Position numbers and translations under genes: made by a program
In this document: positions 9,203 through 18,407 of the stretch, piece after piece
Layout of the letters: every line of letters begins with the position of its first letter
Position numbering within the stretch: the first letter of the stretch is position 1
Assembly (NCBI RefSeq): GCF_027359375.1
Contig: NZ_CP114779.1
Location: 1,302,001-1,366,000, forward strand
Direction of reading: 5' to 3'
Length of the DNA: 64,000 bases
Source of the DNA: Prochlorococcus marinus str. MIT 0919
Lineage (GTDB): Bacteria; Cyanobacteriota; Cyanobacteriia; PCC-6307; Cyanobiaceae
The notes under the pieces: generated by a model
Database searches by the model: none
Seen by the model: only the letters and a program-made list of their open reading frames with translations
Told to the model about the DNA's origin: nothing

Positions 9203-9260
9203 GAAACTTTGCACTCAAAGATGAGCAGAGTAACTATTATATGTATTCAATCGTGACGCA

Positions 9261-9467
9261 ATGGGCGAGTTTTTTTCAAATGTTTTTAGATATCCCAAAT
9301 ATCTCATTACTATTGTCTTAGGCATTTTTACAGCTTTTCTTGAGCCGCTTATACAAAGGAGTAAAAATCCTATTACGGCAATAGCCCTTATAGGAGCTTG
9401 TATTAGCATAATACTGACTTTTTATTTTGTAGTAAAAGCGATGGTTCTTCCGGACACTTTGGTTTAG
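9261..9467 (+). CDS. DUF751 (Ycf33-like) small membrane protein
   Basis: A 68-residue protein with two hydrophobic helices ([17 protein letters not shown] and [19 protein letters not shown]). The beginning, [18 protein letters not shown], matches the DUF751/Ycf33 family of cyanobacteria and red algal plastids. The function is unknown, probably thylakoid or plasma membrane. Only 2 nt separate it from rbfA, so it leads the unit DUF751-rbfA-GH3-hemD. Confidence 0.82.
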   Translation: MGEFFSNVFRYPKYLITIVLGIFTAFLEPLIQRSKNPITAIALIGACISIILTFYFVVKAMVLPDTLV

Positions 9468-9469
9468 CT

Positions 9470-9862
9470 ATGGCTTTGAGTAGGCGCGTTGAAAAATTTT
9501 CTGCACTCATTCGAAAAGAAATGAGTAATCTTTTAATGAATGGGCTTAAGGATCACAGAGTTGATTCAAGGATGATCACAATTACTGAGGTCGAAGTTTC
9601 TGGTGATCTACAGCATTGCAAGATCTTTGTAAGTATTTTTGGTGATGAGACTAAATCTGATCAAGCTTTTTTAGCTTTAGAAGCATCTGTTGGATATTTA
9701 CGAGGAGAGTTAGGAAGAAGGTTACAAATGAGAAGAGCACCTGAATTGGTTTTCCGTTTAGATAAAGGAATGGAAAAAGGTATGTCCGTATTAAATCTTT
9801 TAGGGAAATTAGAAGCACGTCGTAAAAGTAAAAATCAAATTATTCCCGAGATGGACGACTAA
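9470..9862 (+). CDS. rbfA: 30S ribosome-binding factor A
   Basis: RbfA helps mature the 5' end of 16S rRNA and binds the 30S subunit in late assembly. The start [18 protein letters not shown], the central [21 protein letters not shown]-type strand pair (here [12 protein letters not shown]) and the [17 protein letters not shown] motif are diagnostic of its KH-like fold. Length is 130 residues, normal for the family. The stop is 2 nt before the TTG start of the GH3 gene. Confidence 0.95.
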   Translation: MALSRRVEKFSALIRKEMSNLLMNGLKDHRVDSRMITITEVEVSGDLQHCKIFVSIFGDETKSDQAFLALEASVGYLRGELGRRLQMRRAPELVFRLDKGMEKGMSVLNLLGKLEARRKSKNQIIPEMDD

Positions 9863-9864
9863 GA

Positions 9865-11514
9865 TTGGCTTCTTTAGAACTGAAGGAACTTCGACGTGAA
9901 GTCGCTGAATTAATAATTATTCGAGCTAGTGCTCATGGCATGGATTCATTAAGGGAATACCCGAATTGGGAATGTACTAATGATCAACTTCAAAAGTTCT
10001 TAGAAGAAGGCATTGGTGGAGTAATTTTGCATGGAGGGACAATCGAGGATTTAGAAAGGCGTTGCTCTCAATTAAATAGTTGGTCAGATAAAAAAATTTT
10101 TCTTTGTGCTGATGTTGAAGAAGGGGTAGGTCAACGATTTCAAGGCGGGACATGGTTAACGCCTCCAATGGCTTTAGGGCTTCTCCACAAGAAAGACCCT
10201 CAGCATGCCATTTCCTTGGCCGAACAATATGGGATTGCGATTGGCAAGGAGGCACTTCTGTGTGGATTGAATTGGGTCTTAGCCCCAGTTTGCGATGTAA
10301 ATACAAACCCGTTAAATCCAGTGATCAATATGCGTGCATGGAGCGATGATGCGATAAGTGTTTCAGCTCTATGTTCTGCTTTCTATAGAGGCTTGAGCAA
10401 TGCAGGCATATTGGGCTGTGCAAAACATTTCCCAGGGCATGGAGATACAAATGTTGATTCACATATGCAGTTGCCGGTTTTAGAAAATGATTTAGCCCTG
10501 TTGAATCGAAGAGAACTTTTGCCTTTTAGGGCTCTAATAAATGAACAAATCAGTTCTATAATGACTGCTCATTTATATTTAAAAAATATTGATTCAAATC
10601 ATCCTGTAACTTTTTCAAAAAAGGTTTTAACTAATCTTTTAAGAGAAAAATTGGACTTTAAAGGTTTAATAGTCACGGATGCTTTAGTAATGAAGGCAAT
10701 CACTAGGAATTATGGTAGCAAGCTATCAGCTGCAATGGCCTTTGCCGCTGGTGCTGATTTAATATTAATGCCAGAAAATGTCTCTGATGCAATAGATTCA
10801 ATTGTAGATTTGATTATTAGTGGGCAAGTTCCTATCCAACGGTTAAAAGATTCTCTTTTAAGAAGAAGTAAGGCTCTTAAAATGCATATAGATAAGCCTT
10901 CTAAGCATAAGCAATCAATTAGATTGAAAGCAAAATTTTCAATCAAAAATTGCGATTATCATAGCTTATCTAATCAACTTTTAGACTTATCTATAGAATA
11001 TAGAAATAGACTAGAAATTAATAAATCTCGAAGATTAATAAACCTTATTAGAGTAGATAGCTTACATGCCAAATTAGTTTTAAATCGCTCTTCCCCGGCA
11101 CTTACTTTCCCTGAAAATTTGGGATTTCAGAATGTGGTGATCCATTCTTTAGGTATTTCACCCTGGCAAAATAATAAGAGTGAACCATTAGCTTTAGATA
11201 GGTTTGGAGAAGGTATTTTCTTATTACAGTTATTTATACGAGGTAATCCATTCTCAGGGGATAGTGCATTAAGCGAGCCTTGGGTTAATGTTGTAAAGCA
11301 GTTACAAAAATGTAATCGCTTAGCAGGCTTAGTTTTATATGGTAGTTCTTATTTATGGAATGATTTGGTAACGGTTTTAGAACCATCAATACCTAGTATC
11401 TTTAGTCCAGGTCAAATGCCTTTGGCCCAAGAAAAAGTAATGAATATTTTGTTTCAAAGGACTAAGGAACAAGAATATTGTCATGCTAAGATCAATTCAG
11501 AATTCATTGATTAA
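9865..11514 (+). CDS. Glycoside hydrolase family 3, beta-N-acetylhexosaminidase-like
   Basis: The N-terminal (beta/alpha)8 domain carries DVEEGVGQRF, LAPVCDVNTNPLNP and the KHFPGHGDTNVDSH motif that provides the Asp-His dyad of NagZ-type enzymes, followed by IVTDALVMKA with the nucleophile aspartate. Such enzymes release GlcNAc from peptidoglycan fragments. At 549 residues it is longer than minimal NagZ (about 340), with an extra C-terminal domain that looks diverged. The TTG start at 9865 follows the rbfA stop directly. nagA elsewhere in the window could act on the downstream sugar phosphate. Confidence 0.85.
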   Translation: MASLELKELRREVAELIIIRASAHGMDSLREYPNWECTNDQLQKFLEEGIGGVILHGGTIEDLERRCSQLNSWSDKKIFLCADVEEGVGQRFQGGTWLTPPMALGLLHKKDPQHAISLAEQYGIAIGKEALLCGLNWVLAPVCDVNTNPLNPVINMRAWSDDAISVSALCSAFYRGLSNAGILGCAKHFPGHGDTNVDSHMQLPVLENDLALLNRRELLPFRALINEQISSIMTAHLYLKNIDSNHPVTFSKKVLTNLLREKLDFKGLIVTDALVMKAITRNYGSKLSAAMAFAAGADLILMPENVSDAIDSIVDLIISGQVPIQRLKDSLLRRSKALKMHIDKPSKHKQSIRLKAKFSIKNCDYHSLSNQLLDLSIEYRNRLEINKSRRLINLIRVDSLHAKLVLNRSSPALTFPENLGFQNVVIHSLGISPWQNNKSEPLALDRFGEGIFLLQLFIRGNPFSGDSALSEPWVNVVKQLQKCNRLAGLVLYGSSYLWNDLVTVLEPSIPSIFSPGQMPLAQEKVMNILFQRTKEQEYCHAKINSEFID

Positions 11515-11529
11515 ATATTAGTATTGATA

Positions 11530-12330
11530 ATGAATCATGTCGATAAACCATTTTCTTTAAGTGGTAAAAAAATTGTTATAACTAGATCTCAAGATCAACA
11601 ATCTGAAGCTAGATATGCTTTTGAAGCAGTAGGTGCATTAGTGTATGATTTACCAGCTTTAGTGATAGGTCCGCCAGATAAATGGACTTTGCTAGATAAT
11701 GCTTTGCTTGAATTAGATAGCTTTCATTGGATTATATTTTCTAGTAGCAATGGTGTACAAGCTGTTGAATCGAGATTAAATCTTAAAGACCGATCCTTAG
11801 TAGATTTACCTACTAATTTGAAAATTGCTGCGGTAGGCAGGAAAACAGCTAGATCGCTAAAAGATATTGACGTTAGTGTGGATTTTATACCTCCACAATT
11901 TGTAGCAGAGAGTCTTATCGAAAATTTCCCGGTTTCTGGTTTGGGTTTAAAGGTTTTATTGCCCAGAGTTCAAAGTGGTGGAAGAAAATTCCTTTCAGAA
12001 TCATTTATTAAAGCTGGAGCAAAAGTAGTACAGGTTCCAGCATATGAATCACGTTGTCCAGATAATATTCCTCAAGAAACTATTCATGCTTTGAAGCAGA
12101 AAGAAGTTAATATAATAGCCTTTACAAGTGGTAAAACAGTTGCTAATACTGCAAGTTTACTTGAGAAATACTTTGGCAAGAACTGGCAAAAAATATTAGT
12201 TGATATTCAAATAATATCTATAGGGCCTCAAACATCTATTAGTTGTATTGATTATTTTAAGAGAGTTGATGCTGAAGCTGAACCTCATGATTTAGATGGA
12301 TTAGTTAATGCGTGTATCCAATTGTTGTGA
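11530..12330 (+). CDS. hemD: Uroporphyrinogen-III synthase
   Basis: HemD closes and inverts ring D of hydroxymethylbilane to form uroporphyrinogen III, the branch point for haem, chlorophyll and siroheme. The protein is poorly conserved by nature, but the start GKKIVITRSQDQ, WIIFSSSNGVQAV, AAVGRKTARSL, VLLPRVQSGGRKFL, IIAFTSGKTVANT and SIGPQTSISC are all characteristic blocks. I choose the ATG at 11530 over the TTG at 11524. It follows the GH3 gene by 15 nt, probably in one transcription unit. Confidence 0.92.
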   Translation: MNHVDKPFSLSGKKIVITRSQDQQSEARYAFEAVGALVYDLPALVIGPPDKWTLLDNALLELDSFHWIIFSSSNGVQAVESRLNLKDRSLVDLPTNLKIAAVGRKTARSLKDIDVSVDFIPPQFVAESLIENFPVSGLGLKVLLPRVQSGGRKFLSESFIKAGAKVVQVPAYESRCPDNIPQETIHALKQKEVNIIAFTSGKTVANTASLLEKYFGKNWQKILVDIQIISIGPQTSISCIDYFKRVDAEAEPHDLDGLVNACIQLL

Positions 12331-12346
12331 ATGTAATTTAAAAGTA

Positions 12347-12805
12347 TTACTGACCATATTCACTTTCTACTAGACTTTTGAAATTGTTCAAGTTAGTTTG
12401 TAGTTCATTTGTAACCATCTTACCCAAGATATTTTCTTCCATTAGTCTCGCTAGCATTTTGGGAAGTTCATAGGAAATAATAAGCTTTACTTTTGTCATT
12501 TGATTATCTTTTGACTCAAAATAAACAGAGCCTTTGGTTGGTAGACCGCCAATTGATTCCCATTGCAAATTTTCTTTTTCAATTCTTTGGTTTATTTTTG
12601 CTTTCCATTTAAATCGAAAACCATTTGCCGCTAATGTCCATTCAGTAATGTCAGGAAGAACCTTTGCTTCATCATCAATGGTTTTCACTGATTCAATCCA
12701 TGTCATCCAGAGCGGCATTGCCTCTAAATCACTCCAAATATTCCAGACCCTTTGAACTGGAGCATTGATTTGAGTGGTTACAGTGTGTTCTAGCCAACTT
12801 CCCAT
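12347..12805 (-). CDS. SRPBCC (cyclase/dehydrase-type) lipid-binding protein
   Basis: A 152-residue START-like helix-grip protein: TTQINAPVQRVWNIWSDLEAMPLWMTWI is the usual opening of the polyketide cyclase/dehydrase family, and further strands end in a long C-terminal helix. These proteins bind hydrophobic ligands. Its start lies 1 nt after the stop of zeta-carotene desaturase, so it is almost certainly in an operon with zds. A role in carotenoid handling is an inference from this position only. No catalytic residues can be assigned. Confidence 0.85.
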   Translation of the reverse strand: MGSWLEHTVTTQINAPVQRVWNIWSDLEAMPLWMTWIESVKTIDDEAKVLPDITEWTLAANGFRFKWKAKINQRIEKENLQWESIGGLPTKGSVYFESKDNQMTKVKLIISYELPKMLARLMEENILGKMVTNELQTNLNNFKSLVESEYGQ

Positions 12806-12806
12806 A

Positions 12807-14267
12807 TTAAAAAACAGCAGAATTTTTTTTCAGAGTGCTTGGTTTTTCTAGGATTTCAGCAGCAGCTAAATGTCCACTCATAGTTGCACCCTCCATAGAA
12901 TCAATATAGTCCTGTTTTGTATAACTTCCTGCTAAGAAAAAATTACTAATAGAAGTTGATTGCTTAGGCCTATATGGTTCCATCCCTGGTGATTCTCTAT
13001 ACAGAGATTTAGCTAGTTTTACGACGTTACTCCAAACCAATTTCAGATCACTTGAAGATGGAAAAAGTTCTCTGACTTGCGCGTCAGTATGACTAATAAT
13101 TGCTTCGTTAGATTTTGATATCCAAGGATCTCCTGGAGTTAGAACGCATTGAAGCAATGATCCCACACCTTCACGACGGTAATCTTCCGGACTAGTTAGC
13201 GCAAGATCTGCAAAGCAGCTAAAGTCCGCATCTGCTGTATATAAAAGATTGTCTAATCCTGTAGGGACTTGAAGATTTTTTTGACCAGAAAGGTTATTCA
13301 GTTCTGTAACCCATCCATCATATCTAAGTTGTACTGTTGCCACTGGGACAGCGTCAAGCTTATTAATTGCTAAAAATTCCGGGAACTTTTTCCATTCAGA
13401 TGGAATTAATTTTTGTATTCCTGGTACATCACATGCTGCTAGATACTTATCTGCTTGTATACTTATTTCTCCTGAAGGTGTATTGAGAATAATTCTTGTT
13501 ACTTCTGGGGATTTATTGTCATTAAATTGTATTTCCTTGACGCGATGCCGAAGATGTAATTTCCCACCTTTACTTTCTATATAATTGAGAATTGGCTTTG
13601 TAAGCCATTTATGAGGTGAACCTTTTAAAAGATTTAATTTTGAAGCTTCCGTTTTTGCGGCAAACATCAAAAATATAGTTAACATACATCTTGCTGATAT
13701 TGTTTCACAATCAATGAAACCTAAAGCGTAAGCTATTGGATTCCACATCCGTTTAATACTATTAATACTCCCTCCATGGTTAACAAACCATTTTTGAAAG
13801 CTAATGGCATCAAGCTCTCTAATGGTTTGCATGGCACCCTCATAATCCACCAGCCCTTTTACGATTGGACTAGTTCCAAGTGCTAATGCGTTACGAAGTT
13901 TATCTATCCAATTCAGTTGTGGGGTAGTGAAAAATGCTTTGAGGCCATTAAAGGGTGCTCCTAATGCAAAGCGAAAATCTAACGATTTGACATTTCCACC
14001 TTTGTTTACAAATAAATGGGTGTGATCTTTGGGTAAAAGATTTTCAAGTGCACCTACCTTTTTCATTAATGCAAAAAGATTTGCATAGTTAAAGAAAAAA
14101 ACGTGTAAACCCATTTCTATATGATTCCCTTGAGAATCTTCCCAGCTACCTACTTTCCCTCCCAAGAAGGGCCTTGCTTCATAAATATCGACCTCGTGGC
14201 CTGCATCCACAAGATCTACTGCTGCTGTCAGCCCAGCCAATCCAGCACCGACAATTGCTACTTTCAC
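12807..14267 (-). CDS. crtQ: 9,9'-di-cis-zeta-carotene desaturase
   Basis: ZDS/CrtQ converts zeta-carotene through neurosporene to lycopene isomers in the plant-type pathway. The N-terminal FAD motif is [22 protein letters not shown], followed by [14 protein letters not shown] and [15 protein letters not shown]. The C-terminal signature is [19 protein letters not shown]. It is distinguished from the phytoene desaturase at 36863-38281 by [13 protein letters not shown] and [12 protein letters not shown]. Length 486 is typical. It is followed within 1 nt by the SRPBCC gene and is divergent from the IscA/SufA-type gene. Confidence 0.95.
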   Translation of the reverse strand: MKVAIVGAGLAGLTAAVDLVDAGHEVDIYEARPFLGGKVGSWEDSQGNHIEMGLHVFFFNYANLFALMKKVGALENLLPKDHTHLFVNKGGNVKSLDFRFALGAPFNGLKAFFTTPQLNWIDKLRNALALGTSPIVKGLVDYEGAMQTIRELDAISFQKWFVNHGGSINSIKRMWNPIAYALGFIDCETISARCMLTIFLMFAAKTEASKLNLLKGSPHKWLTKPILNYIESKGGKLHLRHRVKEIQFNDNKSPEVTRIILNTPSGEISIQADKYLAACDVPGIQKLIPSEWKKFPEFLAINKLDAVPVATVQLRYDGWVTELNNLSGQKNLQVPTGLDNLLYTADADFSCFADLALTSPEDYRREGVGSLLQCVLTPGDPWISKSNEAIISHTDAQVRELFPSSSDLKLVWSNVVKLAKSLYRESPGMEPYRPKQSTSISNFFLAGSYTKQDYIDSMEGATMSGHLAAAEILEKPSTLKKNSAVF

Positions 14268-14376
14268 ATGCCTTTAAAAGAAGGACTTAATAACTCTATT
14301 AATAAGAGGTTCAATTTAGAAAGAAGCAAAACATCAAGTTTCTCAATAAAGTGACATTAAGTCATTTTCTGAACTT

Positions 14377-14769
14377 ATGACTAGATCAGATTCAGTGGAT
14401 AAAACCCATACTGCTCAAGATGGGAAAGGTATTTTAATTACCCAAGTTGCCATGGGACAGCTGGCTAGGCTTTGCACTGATCAGGGTAAAGATAAATTGC
14501 TTCGGGTTGGAGTTCGCTCAGGTGGATGTAGCGGGATGAGTTACACCATGGATTTTGTATCTATGAATGACATACACGAAGATGATGAAGTTTATGAATA
14601 TAAACCCTCTGAAGAAGTATCGTTTAAGGTTGTTTGTGATGCGAAAAGTCTTTTATATATTTATGGAATGCAATTGGATTTCAGTACTGATTTAATTGGT
14701 GGAGGATTTAATTTCACCAATCCAAATGCAACACAAACATGTGGATGTGGAAGTTCTTTTGCTGTTTGA
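14377..14769 (+). CDS. Iron-sulfur cluster assembly protein, IscA/SufA type
   Basis: A 130-residue A-type Fe-S carrier. The three conserved cysteines are present in RSGGCSGMSY and near the C terminus in QTCGCGSSF. The N-terminal 20 residues are a variable extension. Such proteins accept or deliver iron or clusters in the SUF/ISC systems. Which subtype (SufA, IscA or ErpA-like) cannot be fixed by eye. It is divergent from zds and followed 47 nt later by the TPR gene. A cysteine desulfurase lies far downstream at 62517-63665. Confidence 0.92.
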   Translation: MTRSDSVDKTHTAQDGKGILITQVAMGQLARLCTDQGKDKLLRVGVRSGGCSGMSYTMDFVSMNDIHEDDEVYEYKPSEEVSFKVVCDAKSLLYIYGMQLDFSTDLIGGGFNFTNPNATQTCGCGSSFAV

Positions 14770-14816
14770 AGTAACTTACCAATAGTCATTTAATCCTTAT
14801 TATTTATCGCAATTAA

Positions 14817-15236
14817 ATGGAGCACAATCAAGAAAGTCAATTTGATGCAGCAATGTCAAGATATCAATCAGGAGTAGACCCCAGCGAAGTCCTTAAAGAC
14901 TTTGAAAACATTACTGCAGTATCTCCAGCTCAATCAGCTGGATGGACTTGTCTTGCATGGCTGCAGTTGCTTTGTAATCGCAATGAGGATGCTTTGAAGT
15001 CTGCTCGTACCGCAGTTAAATTAAATGCCCAAGATCCTCAGGCAAGAGTTAATTTAAGCCTTGCTTTATTAGAAACTAATTCAAAGGGAGTTCGGGATCA
15101 TATCGATTTTGTCAAAAGAGCTTTGTTAATAGTTCCAGAAATTGAGAAGGAATTAAAACTTTCCATAGAGGATGGATTGGACCGCAAGCCTGAATGGAAA
15201 TCCTTAATCAAAGTAAAGATTTGGTTGGGTTTTTAA
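14817..15236 (+). CDS. Small TPR-like protein
   Basis: A 139-residue, helix-rich protein. The segment AGWTCLAWLQLLCNRNEDALKSARTAVKLNAQDPQARVNLSLALLE fits about two tetratricopeptide units, so it probably mediates a protein contact. No enzymatic motif is visible. Its stop is directly followed by the TTG start of the LpxB-related gene, giving translational coupling and suggesting a functional link, perhaps in envelope or glycolipid metabolism. This is a known pairing in marine picocyanobacteria only as far as I recall. Confidence 0.75.
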   Translation: MEHNQESQFDAAMSRYQSGVDPSEVLKDFENITAVSPAQSAGWTCLAWLQLLCNRNEDALKSARTAVKLNAQDPQARVNLSLALLETNSKGVRDHIDFVKRALLIVPEIEKELKLSIEDGLDRKPEWKSLIKVKIWLGF

Positions 15237-16442
15237 TTGAAAAAATTTTTAGTAATTAGTAATGGTCATGGAGAGGATTTGTCTGGTTCCCTTTTGGCAT
15301 TAGAGCTTAAGAAAAGAGGTTTTTTAGTAGAAGCTTTTGCATTAGTTGGTAAAGGTAAGGCATATACCAATATGGGCATTAAGAATATTGGCTTAAGACG
15401 TGAATTTAGTACTGGGGGTATTGGATATACAAGCTTGATGGGTAGATTTACTGAATTAATTCAAGGTCAATTAATTTATTTGATTAATAGCATCCTGAAG
15501 TTATTATTTGTTTCTAAGAGATATGATCATTTTGTAGTTGTTGGTGATATTGTTCCAGTTCTTGCTGCATGGCTTACGCGCAGACCAACATTTGTTTATT
15601 TAGTAGCTTACTCTAGTCACTATGAAGGTAAACTGAGGTTGCCTTGGCCTTGTAGATATTTTTTAAGCAGTAATATTTTTAAAGCAATTTATTGTAGGGA
15701 TCAGTTGACTGCAAACGATTTAACATTTCAATTGAGACGTAAAGCTATGTTTCTAGGCAACCCTTTTATGGATCCTGTTTTTAGCGATCAAGAACCTTTG
15801 GAAGAATGTAATTTTAGAATTGGTATATTGCCAGGAAGTAGGCGGCCTGAGTTGGAGAATAATCTAGTGGAAATACTAAATTTATTACTACTATTAAAAG
15901 AAGACATATTTACTAGTAAAGTTGTAAGCTTTGATGTGGCATTGGTATCTTCTTTAAATAAGAATGAACTCTTTTTATTAGTATCTAAATATGGATGGAA
16001 AATAATAGATAGTAATCTCGAAAAAGATACTATTTCTATAATTAATTCAAGTTTCAAGGTTAATATACTTTGGAAATCTTTTCTCAAAATTGTTCAAAGT
16101 AGTGACCTTATAATAGCCATGGCAGGTACAGCTACTGAGCAAGCGGTTGGACTTTCTAAACCAATTGTTCAGCTTCCAGGCAAAGGGCCTCAATTCACTA
16201 CTGCTTTTGCAGAAGCCCAAAGACGCTTGCTTGGACCGACGGTATTTTGTGCAGAAAACTCTCTTCGAAAAAGAGGGGATATTTTAAAGAAATCCGCAGA
16301 TTTAATTCTTTTATTATATGAAAGGATTTCCAAAGAGGACTATTTAAAAATAGAGTGTCAGAAACAAGCCTTATTAAGGCTTGGTGAAAAAGGTGGAACA
16401 ACAAGAATAATCAATTCAATCTCTCAGACTGTTGCACCTTAA
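15237..16442 (+). CDS. Lipid-A-disaccharide synthase-related (LpxB-like) protein
   Basis: A 401-residue GT-B glycosyltransferase-like protein of a cyanobacterial family related to LpxB (I recall it as TIGR03492). Blocks include KKFLVISNGHGEDLSG at the N terminus, VVVGDIVPVLAAW, PGSRRPELENNL in the middle and AMAGTATEQAVGLSKPIVQLPGKGPQFT for nucleotide-sugar binding. It is not LpxB itself; the natural substrate is unknown. The start is TTG immediately after the TPR gene stop. Its 3' end overlaps the convergent epimerase gene by 4 nt. Confidence 0.82.
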   Translation: MKKFLVISNGHGEDLSGSLLALELKKRGFLVEAFALVGKGKAYTNMGIKNIGLRREFSTGGIGYTSLMGRFTELIQGQLIYLINSILKLLFVSKRYDHFVVVGDIVPVLAAWLTRRPTFVYLVAYSSHYEGKLRLPWPCRYFLSSNIFKAIYCRDQLTANDLTFQLRRKAMFLGNPFMDPVFSDQEPLEECNFRIGILPGSRRPELENNLVEILNLLLLLKEDIFTSKVVSFDVALVSSLNKNELFLLVSKYGWKIIDSNLEKDTISIINSSFKVNILWKSFLKIVQSSDLIIAMAGTATEQAVGLSKPIVQLPGKGPQFTTAFAEAQRRLLGPTVFCAENSLRKRGDILKKSADLILLLYERISKEDYLKIECQKQALLRLGEKGGTTRIINSISQTVAP

Positions 16443-17377
16443 ATGTCTTCAGAGATTGCAGCATTTATAGCTGATTGGATAGTAGGATATTTAAAACTAA
16501 ATCCAAGATTCTTAAGCTTTACGGAAGTCACCTTTTGACCCTCAAGTACTACTTTAGCTCCATCACCTAGTAAAAACTTTAATAGAAAACCTGGAACTTG
16601 TATAAGGCTTGGACGATTAATAATCATGCCTAATGTTTCACAAAATTGAAACATTTGTATTGGTTTTGGAGCGATGCAATTAATACTTCCAGACCAGCTT
16701 TTATTATTCAAAGCAGCCCCAATAATTCTGCACAAATCATATCTATGGATCCAGCTCATCCATTGCAAACCGTTACCTAAAGGACCACCTAAACCTGCTT
16801 TAAAAATTGGCAACATTTTGCCCAAAGCACCTCCATCTTTACCCATTACAATTCCTATACGAAGAATGACTAATCTAGTTGATTTTGGCTTTGCTTTTGC
16901 GGCCTCTTCCCATCTTTGGCAAATATTTGCTAAAAAATCATTACCTGAAGAACTTCTCTCATTAAATTCATCATAAAGACTTGTACCATAAAATCCAATT
17001 GCAGATGCATTTATAAGAATACTTGGAGGTTTTGATAGCTTTTGAATAGCATTTATTAAATAACTTGTTGTATTTAGGCGACTGTCTTCGATTAATTGAC
17101 ATTGCTTTTTAGTCCATCTTTTCTCTGCAATTGGTTCACCTGCTAGATTTATAACTCCTTCAGATTCTTCAATCGCATTTAACAGTATTTTTTCTTTCCA
17201 ACTTAAGGACTTTGATGGATCTAAGTTTATATAGCTCAATTGTTCATGATGTTTACCTAATAGGACTTTAGTATTACGTTTTCTGCTTACTATTGTTAAC
17301 GAATGACCTTCTTGAATTAAATAAGGTATAAGTTGCCTTCCAACAAAACCACTACATCCAAGAAGAAGTAATTTCAT
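16439..17377 (-). CDS. TIGR01777-family sugar epimerase-like protein
   Basis: An extended short-chain dehydrogenase. The NAD(P) fingerprint is LLGCSGFVGRQLIPYL at the N terminus, then GVINLAGEPIAEKRW, SAIGFYGTS and VILRIGIVMGKDGGALGKM, all typical of the YfcH/TIGR01777 family, with the DUF1731-like C terminus GDGAKVVLEGQKVTSVKL. Members are sometimes labelled 'SulA-like cell division inhibitor', which the sequence does not support. The substrate is unknown. It is divergent from ndhO, in keeping with plant chloroplast homologues that have an unclear role. Confidence 0.85.
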   Translation of the reverse strand: MKLLLLGCSGFVGRQLIPYLIQEGHSLTIVSRKRNTKVLLGKHHEQLSYINLDPSKSLSWKEKILLNAIEESEGVINLAGEPIAEKRWTKKQCQLIEDSRLNTTSYLINAIQKLSKPPSILINASAIGFYGTSLYDEFNERSSSGNDFLANICQRWEEAAKAKPKSTRLVILRIGIVMGKDGGALGKMLPIFKAGLGGPLGNGLQWMSWIHRYDLCRIIGAALNNKSWSGSINCIAPKPIQMFQFCETLGMIINRPSLIQVPGFLLKFLLGDGAKVVLEGQKVTSVKLKNLGFSFKYPTIQSAINAAISEDI

Positions 17378-17459
17378 AGTAAACTCACTTTAATTATCTA
17401 TATGAAAACAATTCTAGAGGCTAGATTTAAAAAGCTTTGTAATTGCAAATTCTTTTACT

Positions 17460-17711
17460 ATGACTGAGATCTCTAAAACTGCACAAAACCCTAAGCCCTT
17501 TAAGAAGGGCTCATTAGTGCGTGTCAATCGAATGGCATATGCGGAGAGCTTGGAATCTATGGCTAGTGATGCAAATCCTCCTGATTACATTTTTGATGGC
17601 CCAGGGGAGCTTTTACTAGTAAAAGGAGATTATTGCCAAATTAGATGGCGTCGGCCTGTGCCCGATGTATGGCTAAAAATCGACCAATTAGAAGCTTGGG
17701 ATTCAAATTAA
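17460..17711 (+). CDS. ndhO: NAD(P)H-quinone oxidoreductase subunit O
   Basis: NdhO is an oxygenic-photosynthesis-specific subunit on the cytoplasmic arm of NDH-1, which carries out cyclic electron flow around photosystem I. The 83-residue protein has KKGSLVRVNRMAY, DYIFDGPGELLLVKGDY and RWRRPVPDVWLKIDQLE, the standard NdhO blocks. It is monocistronic, divergent from the epimerase gene and convergent on the J-domain gene with a 13 nt gap. Start ATG at 17460. Confidence 0.94.
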   Translation: MTEISKTAQNPKPFKKGSLVRVNRMAYAESLESMASDANPPDYIFDGPGELLLVKGDYCQIRWRRPVPDVWLKIDQLEAWDSN

Positions 17712-17724
17712 AGCTTCTGCAAAT

Positions 17725-18387
17725 TTATTGAATCGGAAGATTGTTTTTTTCTTTTTTAAGCATCAAACGCTTTTTTTTAGATTTGGTTAGCATTTCCTGC
17801 CCATCATGCAAGTAATTATCAACGTAACCTTGTGTATAAATTTCAAATTCAATTAATGAATCTTCTAGTTCTGAAAAACAATGATAAAGACTTAAACTAA
17901 AACTTTTTGCGGGTATAGGTGTTGATCTAGATGTGTATATTTGCTTAATTTTGCTCATTTTTGATTTGCTATGTTCAAGGTATTGGCAAAAATTTTCCAT
18001 AAGTATTTCATCATAAGGGTCTGCGGCAAGCGATTGGATTTTTTTGGGAAAAGGGTTTATTATATCAGCCATTAATCTATCTATTGGCTGATATACAAGT
18101 TTTATCCAAAGAGTTAATAAATTATCCTTTTCAGAACTTTTAGATTTATAGATATCTCGATCCTTTCTTTTAACTTCTTTGTTTATAATTGTTTTCTTCT
18201 GATCATATAAATTACGGTTAACGGGATCTTTTAGAACTTCCCAAGCTGCATATATCTCAAGAATTTTTTTTTCATCTCCCCCTTTGTCAGGATGATGCTT
18301 CTTTACTAAAGACCTATATGATGATTTGATTTCTTCTAGGCTTGCTATATTCGAGATTCCAAGTATTTTGTAAGGATCAAATTCCAT
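17725..18387 (-). CDS. J-domain (DnaJ-like) protein
   Basis: An N-terminal J domain (residues 3-65) with KHHPDKGGDEK holding the HPD triad that stimulates Hsp70 ATPase. There is no Gly/Phe or zinc-finger region, so this is a class III J-protein. The remaining 150 residues are charged and helical with a lysine-rich C terminus (KSKKKRLMLKKEK). The client is unknown. It ends 13 nt from ndhO, tail to tail, and follows cysK by about 20 nt. Confidence 0.88.
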   Translation of the reverse strand: MEFDPYKILGISNIASLEEIKSSYRSLVKKHHPDKGGDEKKILEIYAAWEVLKDPVNRNLYDQKKTIINKEVKRKDRDIYKSKSSEKDNLLTLWIKLVYQPIDRLMADIINPFPKKIQSLAADPYDEILMENFCQYLEHSKSKMSKIKQIYTSRSTPIPAKSFSLSLYHCFSELEDSLIEFEIYTQGYVDNYLHDGQEMLTKSKKKRLMLKKEKNNLPIQ

Positions 18388-18407
18388 AACTTAAAAGGTA
18401 AATAAGA

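Noticed and set aside
15237-16442. Annotation as true lipid-A-disaccharide synthase
   Set aside because: Only the general GT-B pattern matches; key LpxB blocks are not seen, and a separate cyanobacterial family fits better.
16439-17377. 'Cell division inhibitor SulA' label
   Set aside because: The protein is an NAD(P)-binding epimerase-like SDR; there is no SulA similarity and no LexA-type site that I can see upstream.
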